Positions 18,422 to 27,623 of a DNA stretch of 64,000 bases are shown in pieces. The stretch comes from JANMZO01 sp963763135. GTDB lineage: Bacteria; Actinomycetota; Acidimicrobiia; Acidimicrobiales; JANYDT01. Every line of letters starts with the position of its first letter. The stretch's first letter is position 1. The position numbers and the translations under genes are program-made. Location: NCBI GenBank assembly GCA_963763135.1, contig CAVXNJ010000010.1:682001-746000 (forward strand), given 5' to 3'. Under the pieces are notes generated by a model. It searched no databases, was not told the DNA's origin, and was given only the letters and a program-made list of their open reading frames with translations.

Positions 18422-20364
18422 GAGACTTCTGCCAGTACCTGGTGGTCGTAGCTGAAGACCAGCGCGTTCGGCGGAAGGTCGATGCGGGGCACGTTCTGCT
18501 CACGGCGACCGGTGATGGGGTTCGTGCCGAACAACATCGCATCCTCCACGAGTTCGACGCCCGGTACCCGCTGCAGAACCGAACTCACCTCGCCGACCAG
18601 CACCGGTCGCCCAAACGGCCACCCTGCACCGTCGGGGCCACCTTCAATCGGGTGGAAGTACCGGAACAACGCCGTAGTCGCCAGTTCCTGCAGCCGCACC
18701 GGACTCACGCCGGCGCGTCCACGCAGGCGCGCCACGACCGTAATGCCCTGATACACCGGGGGCTCCACGCTGATCCGGGTGCCGACGAGACGCTTCCGGT
18801 CAAGGCTGGTGGCGATTGAGGTCAGAAGCGACTCGGGAGGAACGAGCCGCTCGAACGGCAAGCGACCCGCGTCGGATGCCACCTGCGGCACGACGAGCAC
18901 CCGCACCGCACCGGCCTGGGGGCCGTCGCCACCAGCCGCCACGCATCGGATCCGGGCTGCTTCGGGGGCCGCTTCTTTCGCGATCTCCTCGAAGTCTTCC
19001 GCGGTCACCGCGCGACCTCGGGAGCGCAGCAGCAGCGGTCCACGAATCTTCGCCTCGTCGACGGTCTCGGCGTTGCGCCCGCCCACGCCGGGCTTGCGGT
19101 TCTCCACCCGGTCGATACCGGGGAAGGACGAAACGAGCACCTGGACCGAACCACGGTTCACGTTGCCGGCAAGCCCGCCACCCACGGCGAACTGCGAGAG
19201 TCGGATGGTCGAGCCCTTGACCGGGCTGGCACCGTGGCGACGCAGTGAGCCGTCCATCTCGCGAACCGCCGGGCCGAAGACCACGACACCGTCGACGCCA
19301 TCGAGGACGTAATGACGGTCAGCGGGTCCACTGTCGGCGAACTGGAGCACCTCGGTCCAGGTCTCCCAGCCGTTCTCGCCGGACACCTCGAGCCGAGCGC
19401 CTTCGAAGCGGACGATCGGGGTCTGCTGGATAGGGAACTGCTGACCCGGGCTGCCATCGGACACACCCAGTTCCTCTTCTACGACCATCCGAGCGTGAAG
19501 GGCATCGATTGTGACCCCGATGGTATGTGCACTTATGGCATGGATCATGGGACTGGATGAATAGATCGGTTGATTCTCGACGGCTTCGAGCACCCGGGCT
19601 CGCACCCAACCGGCCCGGACCCGCGCCAGTACCGACGCTTCGTGCTTCTTCGGGAGGTGCAGGATCACTTCGCCGTCGCGGTTGATTCCGCCTGTCGAGT
19701 CGCGATCGACCTCACACGCCTGCCAGTCTTCACCGTTCCAGGCTTCCCAGACGAGCGGCGGAAACAGCGGATCGACACCGATTCCCTCGATCGTGCATTT
19801 CAGGTCCAGCACCAGCACGTTCGCCGGCGCCGCGTCGGTGAGGCCGATGTACAGAGCGTTGCCGGGAACCGGCGGGGAGGCGAAGCACGAAAAGCCCTGG
19901 CCCTTCGTCAGTTCCTCATCATATGCGCGCGTACGGTCCGGTTCGATGGACGCACGTACCGACTGGAACGCAACGGGATAGACGGCTCCGGCCTCGGACG
20001 TCGTGAACTCGATGGCGTCATCCACCTCGGTGCGTCGGGTACTCACGACGACCCCGGCGGGAAACGGCCGGATTTCAGTCGGGATCGCGGCGAGCCAGAA
20101 CGTGACACCAACCGTGGCCGACGCCGGCGGAAAGCGGCGCAGGCCAATGAGATCAAGGAACTTGAGATAGTTGCGCTCGGGGACGCGGTTGAGGCGGTAG
20201 ACCACCTGGTCCACCATCTGGGCAAAGACCTCGATGAGCGTCACGCCGGGGTCGCTCAGGTTGTGATCGGACCATTCCGGGCAGCGTTGCTGCACGAACC
20301 GTTTGGCTTCGTCGACGAGATCCTGGAAACGGCGATCGTCGAGATTTGGCGCGGGAAGAACCAT
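18418..20364 (-). CDS. Baseplate J-like (gp6-type) wedge protein (eCIS)
   Basis: A 648-residue putative baseplate assembly protein (TIGR02243 type), equivalent to Afp11/gpJ and to T4 gp6. It builds the baseplate wedge ring around the spike. Family landmarks include CPEWSDHNLSDPGVTLIEVF at the N-terminus, YRLNRVPERNYLKFLDLIG next, and the J-domain stretch GGLAGNVNRGSVQVL followed by RSRGRAVTAEDFEEIAKEA. The length is within the usual 600-1000 residue range. It starts one base after the gp25 gene stop and overlaps the tail protein I gene by 4 bp. Confidence 0.92.
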   Translation of the reverse strand: MVLPAPNLDDRRFQDLVDEAKRFVQQRCPEWSDHNLSDPGVTLIEVFAQMVDQVVYRLNRVPERNYLKFLDLIGLRRFPPASATVGVTFWLAAIPTEIRPFPAGVVVSTRRTEVDDAIEFTTSEAGAVYPVAFQSVRASIEPDRTRAYDEELTKGQGFSCFASPPVPGNALYIGLTDAAPANVLVLDLKCTIEGIGVDPLFPPLVWEAWNGEDWQACEVDRDSTGGINRDGEVILHLPKKHEASVLARVRAGWVRARVLEAVENQPIYSSSPMIHAISAHTIGVTIDALHARMVVEEELGVSDGSPGQQFPIQQTPIVRFEGARLEVSGENGWETWTEVLQFADSGPADRHYVLDGVDGVVVFGPAVREMDGSLRRHGASPVKGSTIRLSQFAVGGGLAGNVNRGSVQVLVSSFPGIDRVENRKPGVGGRNAETVDEAKIRGPLLLRSRGRAVTAEDFEEIAKEAAPEAARIRCVAAGGDGPQAGAVRVLVVPQVASDAGRLPFERLVPPESLLTSIATSLDRKRLVGTRISVEPPVYQGITVVARLRGRAGVSPVRLQELATTALFRYFHPIEGGPDGAGWPFGRPVLVGEVSSVLQRVPGVELVEDAMLFGTNPITGRREQNVPRIDLPPNALVFSYDHQVLAEVS

Positions 20365-20365
20365 G

Positions 20366-20767
20366 TCACTCCCCCGGAATCATGTAGAAGGGAAACACGA
20401 GGTTGCGGGTGCTGTTCGTGTCGTTGATGCGGTACTGGATGTCGATGTAGAGCACAGACGTGTCGTCGCGGTCCGGGGTGACGTTGACGGAGGTAACGGT
20501 GATCCTCGGCTCCCACAGTTCGAGCGACTCAATGACCTTCGCCCGGATCTCGCCGAACAACGACGAGGTCACGACGTCAAAGATGTGCTCGTGGATGGCG
20601 CACCCGAACTCGGGTCGCATCATCCGTTCTCCGGGCGACGTGGCCAGGACCACTCGGATCGCCTCTTCGATCTCCCGCTCGTCTGATACCAACGCAATTC
20701 CACCGTTCGGGTCGACCCGCATCGGGAACCCCCACCCTCGTCCTACAAACACATTCCGCATCGTCAT
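20366..20767 (-). CDS. GPW/gp25 family baseplate protein (eCIS)
   Basis: A 133-residue baseplate protein of the gp25 family, which nucleates sheath polymerisation at the baseplate (Afp9 in antifeeding prophage). The GWGFPMR start, the EREIEEAIRVVLATSPGERM core with the family EPR-like triad region MRPEFGCAIHEHIFD, and the terminal ESLELWEPRITV strand are typical. ATG codons at 20767 and 20761 are both possible starts. It sits directly between the VgrG-like spike gene (2-bp gap) and baseplate J gene, the normal order for eCIS loci. Confidence 0.93.
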   Translation of the reverse strand: MTMRNVFVGRGWGFPMRVDPNGGIALVSDEREIEEAIRVVLATSPGERMMRPEFGCAIHEHIFDVVTSSLFGEIRAKVIESLELWEPRITVTSVNVTPDRDDTSVLYIDIQYRINDTNSTRNLVFPFYMIPGE

Positions 20768-20769
20768 CC

Positions 20770-22512
20770 TCAGTTCAGCGTGATCATGGCGCCGTCGACA
20801 TCGACGTTCGCATCGGCTTTGATCGAAATATTCAGCGCACTTAGTTTCATGGTCTGCCCGGCCTTCAGTTCCAGAGAGTTCGATGCGTCGACGGTTATGT
20901 CTTTCCCGGTGATGTCGATCTTTCCGTCGCTGTGGACGGTGATCGTGGTTTCGGTCTCGTCGAGCTTGATCTTCAGCTTCCCGTCACCGGTCTTCAGGTA
21001 AATGCCCTTCTTCGAAGGTCCCTCCACGAAACCGAGCACATGGCCGGCGCCGCTGCGCATGCCCCGCTTGGTCACCCGGCCCGAGTCGTCGTACTGCGAC
21101 TTCCCGATCTCCCATTTGTCCTTGCCGTTGAATAGGGCACCGAGGACGTAGGGCTGGCGGACGTCACCCTGCTCGAACGCCACGAGCACTTCGTCATTCA
21201 CGGCGGGCAGCCAGAGAAACCCACGGGATTCACCGGCGCCGGGCATGACCATCCGAACCCAGTCGGTCTCGTAGTTGTCGGACAGCCACGGGAACTTCAT
21301 ACGAACCCGGCTGAGGCCCAGCGGATCTTTGATGTTCGTGATCAAGCCGACGACCACACCGTAGATCGGGGGTCCGCCCGCCGACCCCACGCCGCTCGTC
21401 GCTCCGATCGAGGCCAAACCCAGCAGGGAGCGTTCCTGGCGACCCGTGACCGAGAACGTCGTTTTGTAACCGGCCTTGTCGAACACGTGCCGACTGCTGG
21501 TCACGGTCCACGTGCCACTGAATTCCGGCGCCACCGCCGAGATGCTCATTACGGCACCCGCGCGGATCTTGGCGTTTCCCTGGGCTATCCCATCTGCTTC
21601 GCCGAGCGCGGCGGACGCCTGGTGTGCCGTGCCCTGGGCGGCGGCATCGGCTTCGGCCTGGGTCCGCAGGGATCGATCGGTGACCACGTAGGGCTTGGTG
21701 CTCGGGAACTTCGCGTTCACCGACGCCGGGGTGACCGGCAGTTGCGGCGCGCTGTTGCAGGCGTCGGTCGTCGAGTGCCCAACCACCTCGCGCTTGTCGA
21801 GGTAGGACCAGCCCCGCGCGTAGACATCTTTCACCTGCGCGGCGGCCGATAGTCGGGGATGGAACTCCACGAGGTCGCTCCCGAACGTCATCTGCAGCGC
21901 TCCCTGAGCGTCGAGGCCGCCTTCGCCGGGTGGGTTCTGATTGACCGTCGCTTTGCGGAACTCGAACTTGCCATCGTTGACACCGACTTCGAATCCGATC
22001 TCCCGCGCTCTCGCCTTCAGGAACTCCCAGTCCGTGAGGTTGATCTGGGAGACGTACGGGTGGACAACGCCCGAATCGGTGATCGTGCCGATCTCGAGTT
22101 GGGCTTCCGAGGCCAGCCGACGGGCGATGTCACTGTCTTTCTTTTCGGGATACGCCTCAGTCCGACGACCCCGATGAAGACGATGCGACAGATCATATGC
22201 GCGCAGACTAACCTGCTGACCACCGATCCCGTAGGAACCTTCGAGGCCCGTGATCTCCCCGCGAAACAGTGCTTCACCCTCCGAGGCCCCTCGGCCGGTG
22301 GATACGACACCGACTTCGATCTTCGCCCCGATCTTGGCTTTGCACTTCTCGAACACATCGCGGCCCGGATCGTTCCACACGATCGTGAGCTGATCAGGCA
22401 GCTGCAGATGATCGTCGATGACGAGCACGTCCATGAGCGACGCCACAGCATCGATCACATCCTGCCCCTCAATTTTGACCTTCGGTCGACCGCTAAACGT
22501 CTGGGGAGGCAT
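20770..22512 (-). CDS. VgrG-like spike protein (eCIS Afp8 type)
   Basis: A 580-residue spike that caps the inner tube and pierces the target envelope. The N-terminal half has the gp27-like hub fold (FEKCKAKIGAKIEVGV, DLSHRLHRGRRTEAYPEKKD, INLTDWEFLKARAREIGFEV). The gp5 OB-fold follows (YGVVVGLITNIKDPLGLSRV, WVRMVMPGAGESRGFLWLPA, NDEVLVAFEQGDVRQPYVLG). The C-terminus is a short repetitive beta-prism (KLKIKLDETETTITVHSDGK, ITVDASNSLELKA). I chose the ATG at 22512 because GAAGG stands about 8 bp upstream; a GTG at 22551 has no ribosome site. No separate PAAR tip protein gene follows, and no effector extension is fused. Confidence 0.92.
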   Translation of the reverse strand: MPPQTFSGRPKVKIEGQDVIDAVASLMDVLVIDDHLQLPDQLTIVWNDPGRDVFEKCKAKIGAKIEVGVVSTGRGASEGEALFRGEITGLEGSYGIGGQQVSLRAYDLSHRLHRGRRTEAYPEKKDSDIARRLASEAQLEIGTITDSGVVHPYVSQINLTDWEFLKARAREIGFEVGVNDGKFEFRKATVNQNPPGEGGLDAQGALQMTFGSDLVEFHPRLSAAAQVKDVYARGWSYLDKREVVGHSTTDACNSAPQLPVTPASVNAKFPSTKPYVVTDRSLRTQAEADAAAQGTAHQASAALGEADGIAQGNAKIRAGAVMSISAVAPEFSGTWTVTSSRHVFDKAGYKTTFSVTGRQERSLLGLASIGATSGVGSAGGPPIYGVVVGLITNIKDPLGLSRVRMKFPWLSDNYETDWVRMVMPGAGESRGFLWLPAVNDEVLVAFEQGDVRQPYVLGALFNGKDKWEIGKSQYDDSGRVTKRGMRSGAGHVLGFVEGPSKKGIYLKTGDGKLKIKLDETETTITVHSDGKIDITGKDITVDASNSLELKAGQTMKLSALNISIKADANVDVDGAMITLN

Positions 22513-22602
22513 AGCCCACCCTTCCGTAACGGCATTCGTCGGCCATGCCACTCAGGACGCGGCTGAGCCCCGTGCAACAACCACGACCGCGGGCGGCGCC
22601 AA

Positions 22603-23301
22603 TCACGAGAGTGCCGCCACGTCCGTAATCGGCGGCAGGTACAGCCGGGTCCCGGGCCGGAGCTGCCGGGGGTCATCGATGTCGTTCGCGACGGCAATCC
22701 CACGCCAGTACGCAGGCTTGTCGTAGTAACTCTGCGCGACCGATGCGAGCGAATCCCCGGCGAGGACACTGTGGCTCTGGTGCCCCACCCGTGAACCGCT
22801 CGTGGGGTTGGGACCCTTGTCGTCCTTCGGCAACTCCTTCAACGACAGATTCACTGTCGCTCGGAGGGCATGGCCGTCCTCATCGAACATGTTGATCGTC
22901 GTCTTCACCGACGTCACATACGACACGAACCACGTGGGTCCCCACTTGAGCTCCACGAGTGGCGGGCTCGGCTTGGTGTTCGCACGCGTCGGGCCGGCCG
23001 GGCGCGTCCACGAAATCAGCGTCGCAATGTCTTCCTCAACGGTGGTGTCGAGCCGGTTCGGCGACCACTCGTCGAGAGTCAGCTCGAGCTCCATGGTCTG
23101 GGGCTCACTGCCGGTGAACGTCGGAACCGGGGCCGCCTTGCTGCCCGGCTTGGCCTTGGCCTCCCATTTCGCCTGCGCGGTGGTCTGAATCTTGGCCGGG
23201 TTGAAGTCGAACCACACGGTGCTGGCACCGCCCGTGTGGGGGTTCTTCACCACCTTCAGCGAGCCTCTCGCCATCTTCAGTTTCTCAGGACGCATTGCCA
23301 T
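22603..23301 (-). CDS. LysM-containing tube/baseplate connector (eCIS Afp7 type)
   Basis: A 232-residue protein with an N-terminal contractile-system tube-connector domain (about 1-165; KVVKNPHTGGASTVWFDFNP, MELELTLDEWSPNRLDTTVE, LKWGPTWFVSYVTSVKTTIN) and a C-terminal LysM domain (about 180-228; HSVLAGDSLASVAQSYYDKP, RLYLPP). In characterised eCIS particles this protein joins the tube to the spike hub. The ATG at 23301 follows the tube gene stop by one base; an upstream start at 23376 would overlap that gene by 70 bp and add unrelated residues. It lies 90 bp before the spike gene. Confidence 0.9.
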   Translation of the reverse strand: MAMRPEKLKMARGSLKVVKNPHTGGASTVWFDFNPAKIQTTAQAKWEAKAKPGSKAAPVPTFTGSEPQTMELELTLDEWSPNRLDTTVEEDIATLISWTRPAGPTRANTKPSPPLVELKWGPTWFVSYVTSVKTTINMFDEDGHALRATVNLSLKELPKDDKGPNPTSGSRVGHQSHSVLAGDSLASVAQSYYDKPAYWRGIAVANDIDDPRQLRPGTRLYLPPITDVAALS

Positions 23302-23302
23302 G

Positions 23303-23764
23303 TCAGGTGGTCCACTCAAATCCGTGATGCGCGAGTTCCAAGGTCTCTTTCGCCACGCCGCTGCCATCGGCGGCAAACGACGGACCGGTCCACTTCAGCG
23401 GGTGCACATCGCGAAGGGTCCACTTGCAGAGAATGTTGCTGCCCGACTCGTTGTGCGAGTCGTACATCGTGATTGTCGCGGTGCTGCGCTCGAGCCCACG
23501 CGACTGGTACGCCGAGAACCATGCCGCGATGTTCATCGAGTCGGCGTTGATCATGCGGGTGAGCTTGACGTTCTGGTACTTCACCCGACCCGGGAGCTTG
23601 TAGACGAAGGCGTTGTTACCGCCCTCCATGACCTCGTCGAACGCGTACTCGGCCGACAGACCTTCGCAGCCCGAGAAGAGTCCGAGTTTGAATTCTAGTT
23701 TCGGACCTTCGAGCAGAACGGAGAACTGGGCGAGAGCAACGGGATACAGCGAGTTCGAAGCCAT
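23303..23764 (-). CDS. Inner tube protein 2, T4 gp19 family (eCIS)
   Basis: A 153-residue tail tube protein (gp19/TIGR02241 type), the second of two in the cluster. The family pattern FSVLLEGPKLEFKLGLFSGC, YKLPGRVKYQNVKLTRMINA, MNIAAWF and CKWTLRDVHPLKWTGPSF ending in ETLELAHHGFEW is clear. In other eCIS particles the second tube paralogue forms the baseplate-proximal ring. The start overlaps the stop of the upstream Ser/Pro-rich gene by one base (TGATG), so translation is coupled. It precedes the LysM gene with one base between. Confidence 0.93.
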   Translation of the reverse strand: MASNSLYPVALAQFSVLLEGPKLEFKLGLFSGCEGLSAEYAFDEVMEGGNNAFVYKLPGRVKYQNVKLTRMINADSMNIAAWFSAYQSRGLERSTATITMYDSHNESGSNILCKWTLRDVHPLKWTGPSFAADGSGVAKETLELAHHGFEWTT

Positions 23765-26472
23765 CAGCGCACCCGATCCAGGACGAGACCCGCACGTTCG
23801 CGGTCATCGAGCAGTTCGCGCCGAATGCGCGAACGTAAGCGTTCATATAATCTGCCGGCCAGCAGTTCGAGGTCCGCTTCTGACTGAGTTGACGATCCAC
23901 CCGCGGGTGCTCCCGCAGCAGCGGAAGCAGCTCCGGCCGTGTCCGCGGCCGGGGGCGGCGCCGACGGTGGCGGTGCACCACCACCGTCGCCGTCTGCCTC
24001 TCGCTGCAGAAGGTCGTAGGCGTCGGTCGTCCACGTGAAAGCCGCGCCACCGTCGGACCCACCCGCCCCGGTCCCGGCGCCCGCACCAGCTGCGTTGGAA
24101 CTCGGACCCCCAAACGCCGCGGCGCCGCTCGTCGCCGGTGATGGCGAGGAGGGGGAACGCAAGACCAACGGCATCGAAGCGGATTCTGCAGTCCGCGCGA
24201 TCGTCAGCGTATTGGGCGTGGAGGTCAGTCGTTGCATGATGTCCTTTCCTGCGTGGTCAGCAATGGAGGCGGAATCGGCGAGCTGCGCACGTTCGCCGCT
24301 TCGCGCCGTGTCGGTCGCGGCCGAGCGGTTCGTCCCCGCTGGAGCCAGGGTCCGCATCACCGTTGGGGTGGAACCGCCGGTCGGCCCACTCCCAGGTCCG
24401 CTGTTTGATGAGCGGTCGGTGGACGAAGGCGCAACTGACCGGTGGAGCACTTCGGTTTGCCGACCGACACTTGCGGAGATCGAGTCGGTTGAGCTCGCGG
24501 CGAAGTGGCTTCTCGACGGTGATGACAAGAATGGGGATGCGGGCGAAGGATCGACCGCTCGAAGAACCGGCAGCGCGCTTGTCGGCGAGGGCGCAATGTC
24601 CTCAGGTGTGGGAATCACGCCGATGGGCGTTCCGCCGTCGGCCCCCACCATCGATCCGTTGTCGCCTAGCAACGGTCTCGACCCGTCACCATGATCGGGC
24701 GAACCAGTTCCGCTCACCCCGGTCGGATCGTCGAACGAAATCACATCGGCAGCCGGGCCGACGGCGTGCGACGACGAGTCGGCAGGCATTCGCGAGAGCA
24801 CCGTAAGAGTCGGGAGAACGACGCCCGAGTTCGTGGTCATAAACGGTGAGGTACCGGCCGACGGTCCGCTCGACGGGCCGCTCGATGAGGCGCCGGTGCG
24901 ATCCGGTTCCGGCGACCGCTGCAGCGAGGAACCGGTCGACGCACCCGAGCCGGTCAACGGACCCGAGCCGGTCAACGACCGGGTCGAAGCGCCTACCGCG
25001 GCACCCGGTCCGAGCGGCAGGTCCGCCGTTGACGAACGCTCCCACGGCGGGCGGGGGCCGTCGTCATCATCGGGTGCTGTGCGTGCCACCGCGGTCGGAG
25101 GAAGTGCGGAGAGCGGCGCTCCCACGCCAACGCGTCGGCCGAGCGTCGGAACAGCCGACGGCGACGCGCCCGCGCTCGTAGACGACGTCGCCTGCGCATC
25201 CGAAGATCCGTCGGCCGAACCGTCATCGTCGGCGGAACGCGCAACCAGCCTCGGCGCCGACGCCTCGACGCCCTCAGACGTTCCGGGCGCAAACGGAGGA
25301 TTCTCACCCGAGGGATCGCTCGACCGATCAACGATGGGCGACGCCGGAGTTGAGGGGCCGGCAACCGATGGGCCGCCCGAACTCGGGACGCTCGACGGGG
25401 GCCCGCTGGACGAAGGCATCTCCACGATCGACCGGCGACGCAGGGTCCGGGCGACCGCCTGGAGGTCAGCGCTTCGGGCAATCGTCGGCGCCGGGTTGGC
25501 CGATGGTGTGAACGCAGTGGTCTGGGACAGTCCCGGCCCACCCAGGGGGGCCAGGGGAACGGACTGGGACAGAGGTTCTGTGCCGACGGTCCCCGGGCTG
25601 TCAGTTGCACGAAGTGTGAGCGCCGTTGGCAGGGAAGCGCGGCCGGCGTCGACCGGGGACGCCACGGCGCGGGCGATGGACGCGGACAACGACGACGCAT
25701 GGCCCTCGGTGAGCCGACGGATCGGGGCCACAAGTCCCAACGGAGGAGCGAGTGGCAACGTTCGTTCCGGTCCGGCGACGGGACCACCTGCGGTGAGCTC
25801 GTCGGCTGAGAGCGCGGCATCGCCGTCTGACCGCGCAACCGACCGCTCGACCAATGCGGACTGCGTCGAAGGCTCCCAGTCCCCGGACGCGGCACTCGGG
25901 TTCGACGGCGCCACGGGTGAGTGCCCGACGGACGATTCCGATGACGCTTGAAACGACCGGGCCAGCACGGGCCATCGCGGATGAGCATGGTCGGCCTCGG
26001 CCAACTCGGTGCGGCGAAGGACCCGACGTCGGAGTACCTGATCGCCCGTTGCGGCGTGGGTGGGCACTGCGCTCGATCGGGAGACCACCTGCGCAAGTCC
26101 TCCCACCACGCCGATCGACGACGGATTTACGGTGTGGCCGAGTGAATGGGAGGCGAGAAGCTGATCGGCACTTCGATGAGCCCGGAGCCGCTGCCCGATC
26201 TCGACATCGAATGACCGGGCAATGGTGGGGCTCGACACGGTCCGAATGACGGGCAGCATCGACCATGCGGGAGGCGATGTCGGGCCGTTGGATGCCCCGC
26301 TCGGCGCTTCGGTGGTATCGGCAACAGGACCCGGTTCGGACGCAATGGGCTCGGACGCGACCGGCTCCGATGGAGTTGCCTCTGCAGCATCGGACTCAGC
26401 AGCACCGCTCGCGACATCAGCCGGTGGCGGTGAGTCTTCGAAGCGGCGGCGAATGAAGTCGAGGAGTCCCAT
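23764..26472 (-). CDS. Ser/Pro-rich low-complexity eCIS-associated protein
   Basis: A 902-residue protein of unknown function lying between DUF6760 and tube protein 2. The N-terminus MGLLDFIRRRFED is amphipathic. About 750 residues are Ser, Pro, Gly, Ala and Thr rich, with short recurring VARS, TIARS and VxRS motifs spaced along the chain. The last 45 residues are a charged helix (ADLELLAGRLYERLRSRIRR and ELLDDRERAG). A similar terminal helix is familiar from proteins encoded at this position in actinobacterial eCIS loci, but I know no proven role. Its length and disorder make it a candidate tape measure, packaging scaffold or tube-lumen protein. Long opposite-strand frames here are shadows of the high GC. 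Confidence 0.78.
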   Translation of the reverse strand: MGLLDFIRRRFEDSPPPADVASGAAESDAAEATPSEPVASEPIASEPGPVADTTEAPSGASNGPTSPPAWSMLPVIRTVSSPTIARSFDVEIGQRLRAHRSADQLLASHSLGHTVNPSSIGVVGGLAQVVSRSSAVPTHAATGDQVLRRRVLRRTELAEADHAHPRWPVLARSFQASSESSVGHSPVAPSNPSAASGDWEPSTQSALVERSVARSDGDAALSADELTAGGPVAGPERTLPLAPPLGLVAPIRRLTEGHASSLSASIARAVASPVDAGRASLPTALTLRATDSPGTVGTEPLSQSVPLAPLGGPGLSQTTAFTPSANPAPTIARSADLQAVARTLRRRSIVEMPSSSGPPSSVPSSGGPSVAGPSTPASPIVDRSSDPSGENPPFAPGTSEGVEASAPRLVARSADDDGSADGSSDAQATSSTSAGASPSAVPTLGRRVGVGAPLSALPPTAVARTAPDDDDGPRPPWERSSTADLPLGPGAAVGASTRSLTGSGPLTGSGASTGSSLQRSPEPDRTGASSSGPSSGPSAGTSPFMTTNSGVVLPTLTVLSRMPADSSSHAVGPAADVISFDDPTGVSGTGSPDHGDGSRPLLGDNGSMVGADGGTPIGVIPTPEDIAPSPTSALPVLRAVDPSPASPFLSSPSRSHFAASSTDSISASVGRQTEVLHRSVAPSSTDRSSNSGPGSGPTGGSTPTVMRTLAPAGTNRSAATDTARSGERAQLADSASIADHAGKDIMQRLTSTPNTLTIARTAESASMPLVLRSPSSPSPATSGAAAFGGPSSNAAGAGAGTGAGGSDGGAAFTWTTDAYDLLQREADGDGGGAPPPSAPPPAADTAGAASAAAGAPAGGSSTQSEADLELLAGRLYERLRSRIRRELLDDRERAGLVLDRVR

Positions 26473-26523
26473 GATCGATCAACGGTGGTCGTAGTAGGTG
26501 ATTCGTCTCGTCGAGGGTCTGCG

Positions 26524-26685
26524 TCATTCGCCGGCGTTGTTCGCCCGGTCGTTGATGGCGGCGATCTCCTTCACGAAACGCTGTCGGGTTGGATGGTCAA
26601 GATCAAGCAGCTGATCGAGTGGCCAGTGAAAATGAAACGCAACGTACGCGACCTCCTCATACAGACGGTCAGCCGCGTACGTCAG
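26524..26685 (-). CDS. DUF6760 small eCIS protein, probable CTG start
   Basis: A 53-residue protein (LTYAADRLYEEVAYVAFHFH, then WPLDQLLDLDHPTRQRFVKE). This Trp/His motif is that of DUF6760, a small family found beside tube and sheath genes of contractile systems. The stop of the gene upstream, TGA at 26682-26684, overlaps the proposed start codon CTG at 26683-26685, giving a CTGA junction like the usual ATGA overlap. A GTG/ATG start would need to be at 26745, inside the upstream gene, adding Arg/Gly/Cys residues with no family character. Function is unknown; it may bridge tube and chaperone proteins. Confidence 0.75.
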   Translation of the reverse strand: MTYAADRLYEEVAYVAFHFHWPLDQLLDLDHPTRQRFVKEIAAINDRANNAGE

Positions 26686-27071
26686 AATCCCCCCGCCGCA
26701 CCACCTGCCACGTCCACCGTGAAGGTGTGTTCGCACGAAGGGCACTGCACGCTGGCGTGCGTATGACCTTCTTGGTTGATGCGGCGATACAGGTCCTGCA
26801 GGAAGGCGAGATCGGAGGCGAAAAGACTTTCGATGATGTCGCCGTAGATGCTGTCGAGCGTGCCGAGTTTGGTCACGACCCGACTGAGGAGCACCACGCT
26901 CAGATATGCGGGGTTGTTCTTCACCCGCATATCTGAGAGCGGAAGCAGCTCGTCGCGGGCTGTTGCCAACCGCATGGTTCCGCGCTTGTGCACGACACCG
27001 TCGTCGTCAACGAACCCGCGCGGGAGTTCGAAGTCGAACGTGGTCACCATGGGGGCGGTCAACGTAGCCAT
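26682..27071 (-). CDS. T4-type baseplate/tail assembly protein with CxxC motif (eCIS)
   Basis: A 129-residue protein resembling the T4 baseplate/tail-assembly family found after the first tube gene in eCIS loci (Afp6 position). It starts with a beta strand FDFELPRGFVDDDGVVHKRG, followed by a helical core (YLSVVLLSRVVTKLGTLDSI, FASDLAFLQDLYRRIN) and a C-terminal CPSCEHTFTVDV segment. Only one CxxC pair is present, so a metal site would need a partner. It probably acts as an assembly factor for the tube. Its ATG abuts the stop of tube protein 1 (one-base overlap), and its stop overlaps the DUF6760 start. Confidence 0.82.
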   Translation of the reverse strand: MATLTAPMVTTFDFELPRGFVDDDGVVHKRGTMRLATARDELLPLSDMRVKNNPAYLSVVLLSRVVTKLGTLDSIYGDIIESLFASDLAFLQDLYRRINQEGHTHASVQCPSCEHTFTVDVAGGAAGGF

Positions 27072-27538
27072 TACTTCTTCCGGTGCAGACCTTCGTGCAC
27101 GATGGTGACTTCTTCAACGGCCAGGTTGTTCGAGGTGGCGTTCAGTTCGCCACCCTTGTACTTCGAGATCCAACACTGGTCGAACGAGTAACGGGCAACT
27201 TCGGATTGGCCGGTGACGTCTTTGATCACGATCGATCCGGTTCCTCGCTTGAAGGCGCCGGGGCGCTTGCCTGCGATGCTCTGCGGCGACAGGCTCTCAG
27301 CGAACTTGTCCCACAGTGCCTTGTCGCTGGTCTGGCCCTTCTTCAGCACGATCGGCGAGAACTTGTTCGCACCGGGAATCTTGCGGATGACCATTTTGCC
27401 GGTCTTGTCGGTCTCTTTGGACTCGATGACTTCGACTTCAACCTCGATGCCGGAGCACTCCCGGAATGACGCAATGGTGGTGCCGTCAAGTTCGAGGAAG
27501 AAGTTAATGCCAACTAGTGGGTCTTCTCCTATGGCCAT
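27071..27538 (-). CDS. Inner tube protein 1, T4 gp19 family (eCIS)
   Basis: A 155-residue major tail tube protein (gp19/TIGR02241 type). The motifs LVGINFFLELDGTTIASFRE, MVIRKIPGANKFSPIVLKKG, DVTGQSEVARYSFDQCWISK and LAVEEVTIVHEGL are typical. It would stack as hexamers to form the inner tube through which cargo passes. GGAGAAAC lies just before the ATG. The gap of 85 bp to the sheath stop contains a small hairpin, GTAAGC/GCTTAC (27590-27603), which could adjust the sheath-to-tube transcript ratio. Confidence 0.94.
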   Translation of the reverse strand: MAIGEDPLVGINFFLELDGTTIASFRECSGIEVEVEVIESKETDKTGKMVIRKIPGANKFSPIVLKKGQTSDKALWDKFAESLSPQSIAGKRPGAFKRGTGSIVIKDVTGQSEVARYSFDQCWISKYKGGELNATSNNLAVEEVTIVHEGLHRKK

Positions 27539-27623
27539 GATGTTTCTCCTTCAGTCGTTTGATGCGGTTAGGCGGGCTGGTTACGTGAGGTAAGCGTGCT
27601 TACGGTTCGGTTGCTTCGGCGGA

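Noticed and set aside
24833..25951. 372-codon plus-strand frame
   Set aside because: Antisense to the Ser/Pro-rich gene, whose frame joins neighbours by overlapping start and stop codons; the shadow frame shows no ribosome site or context.
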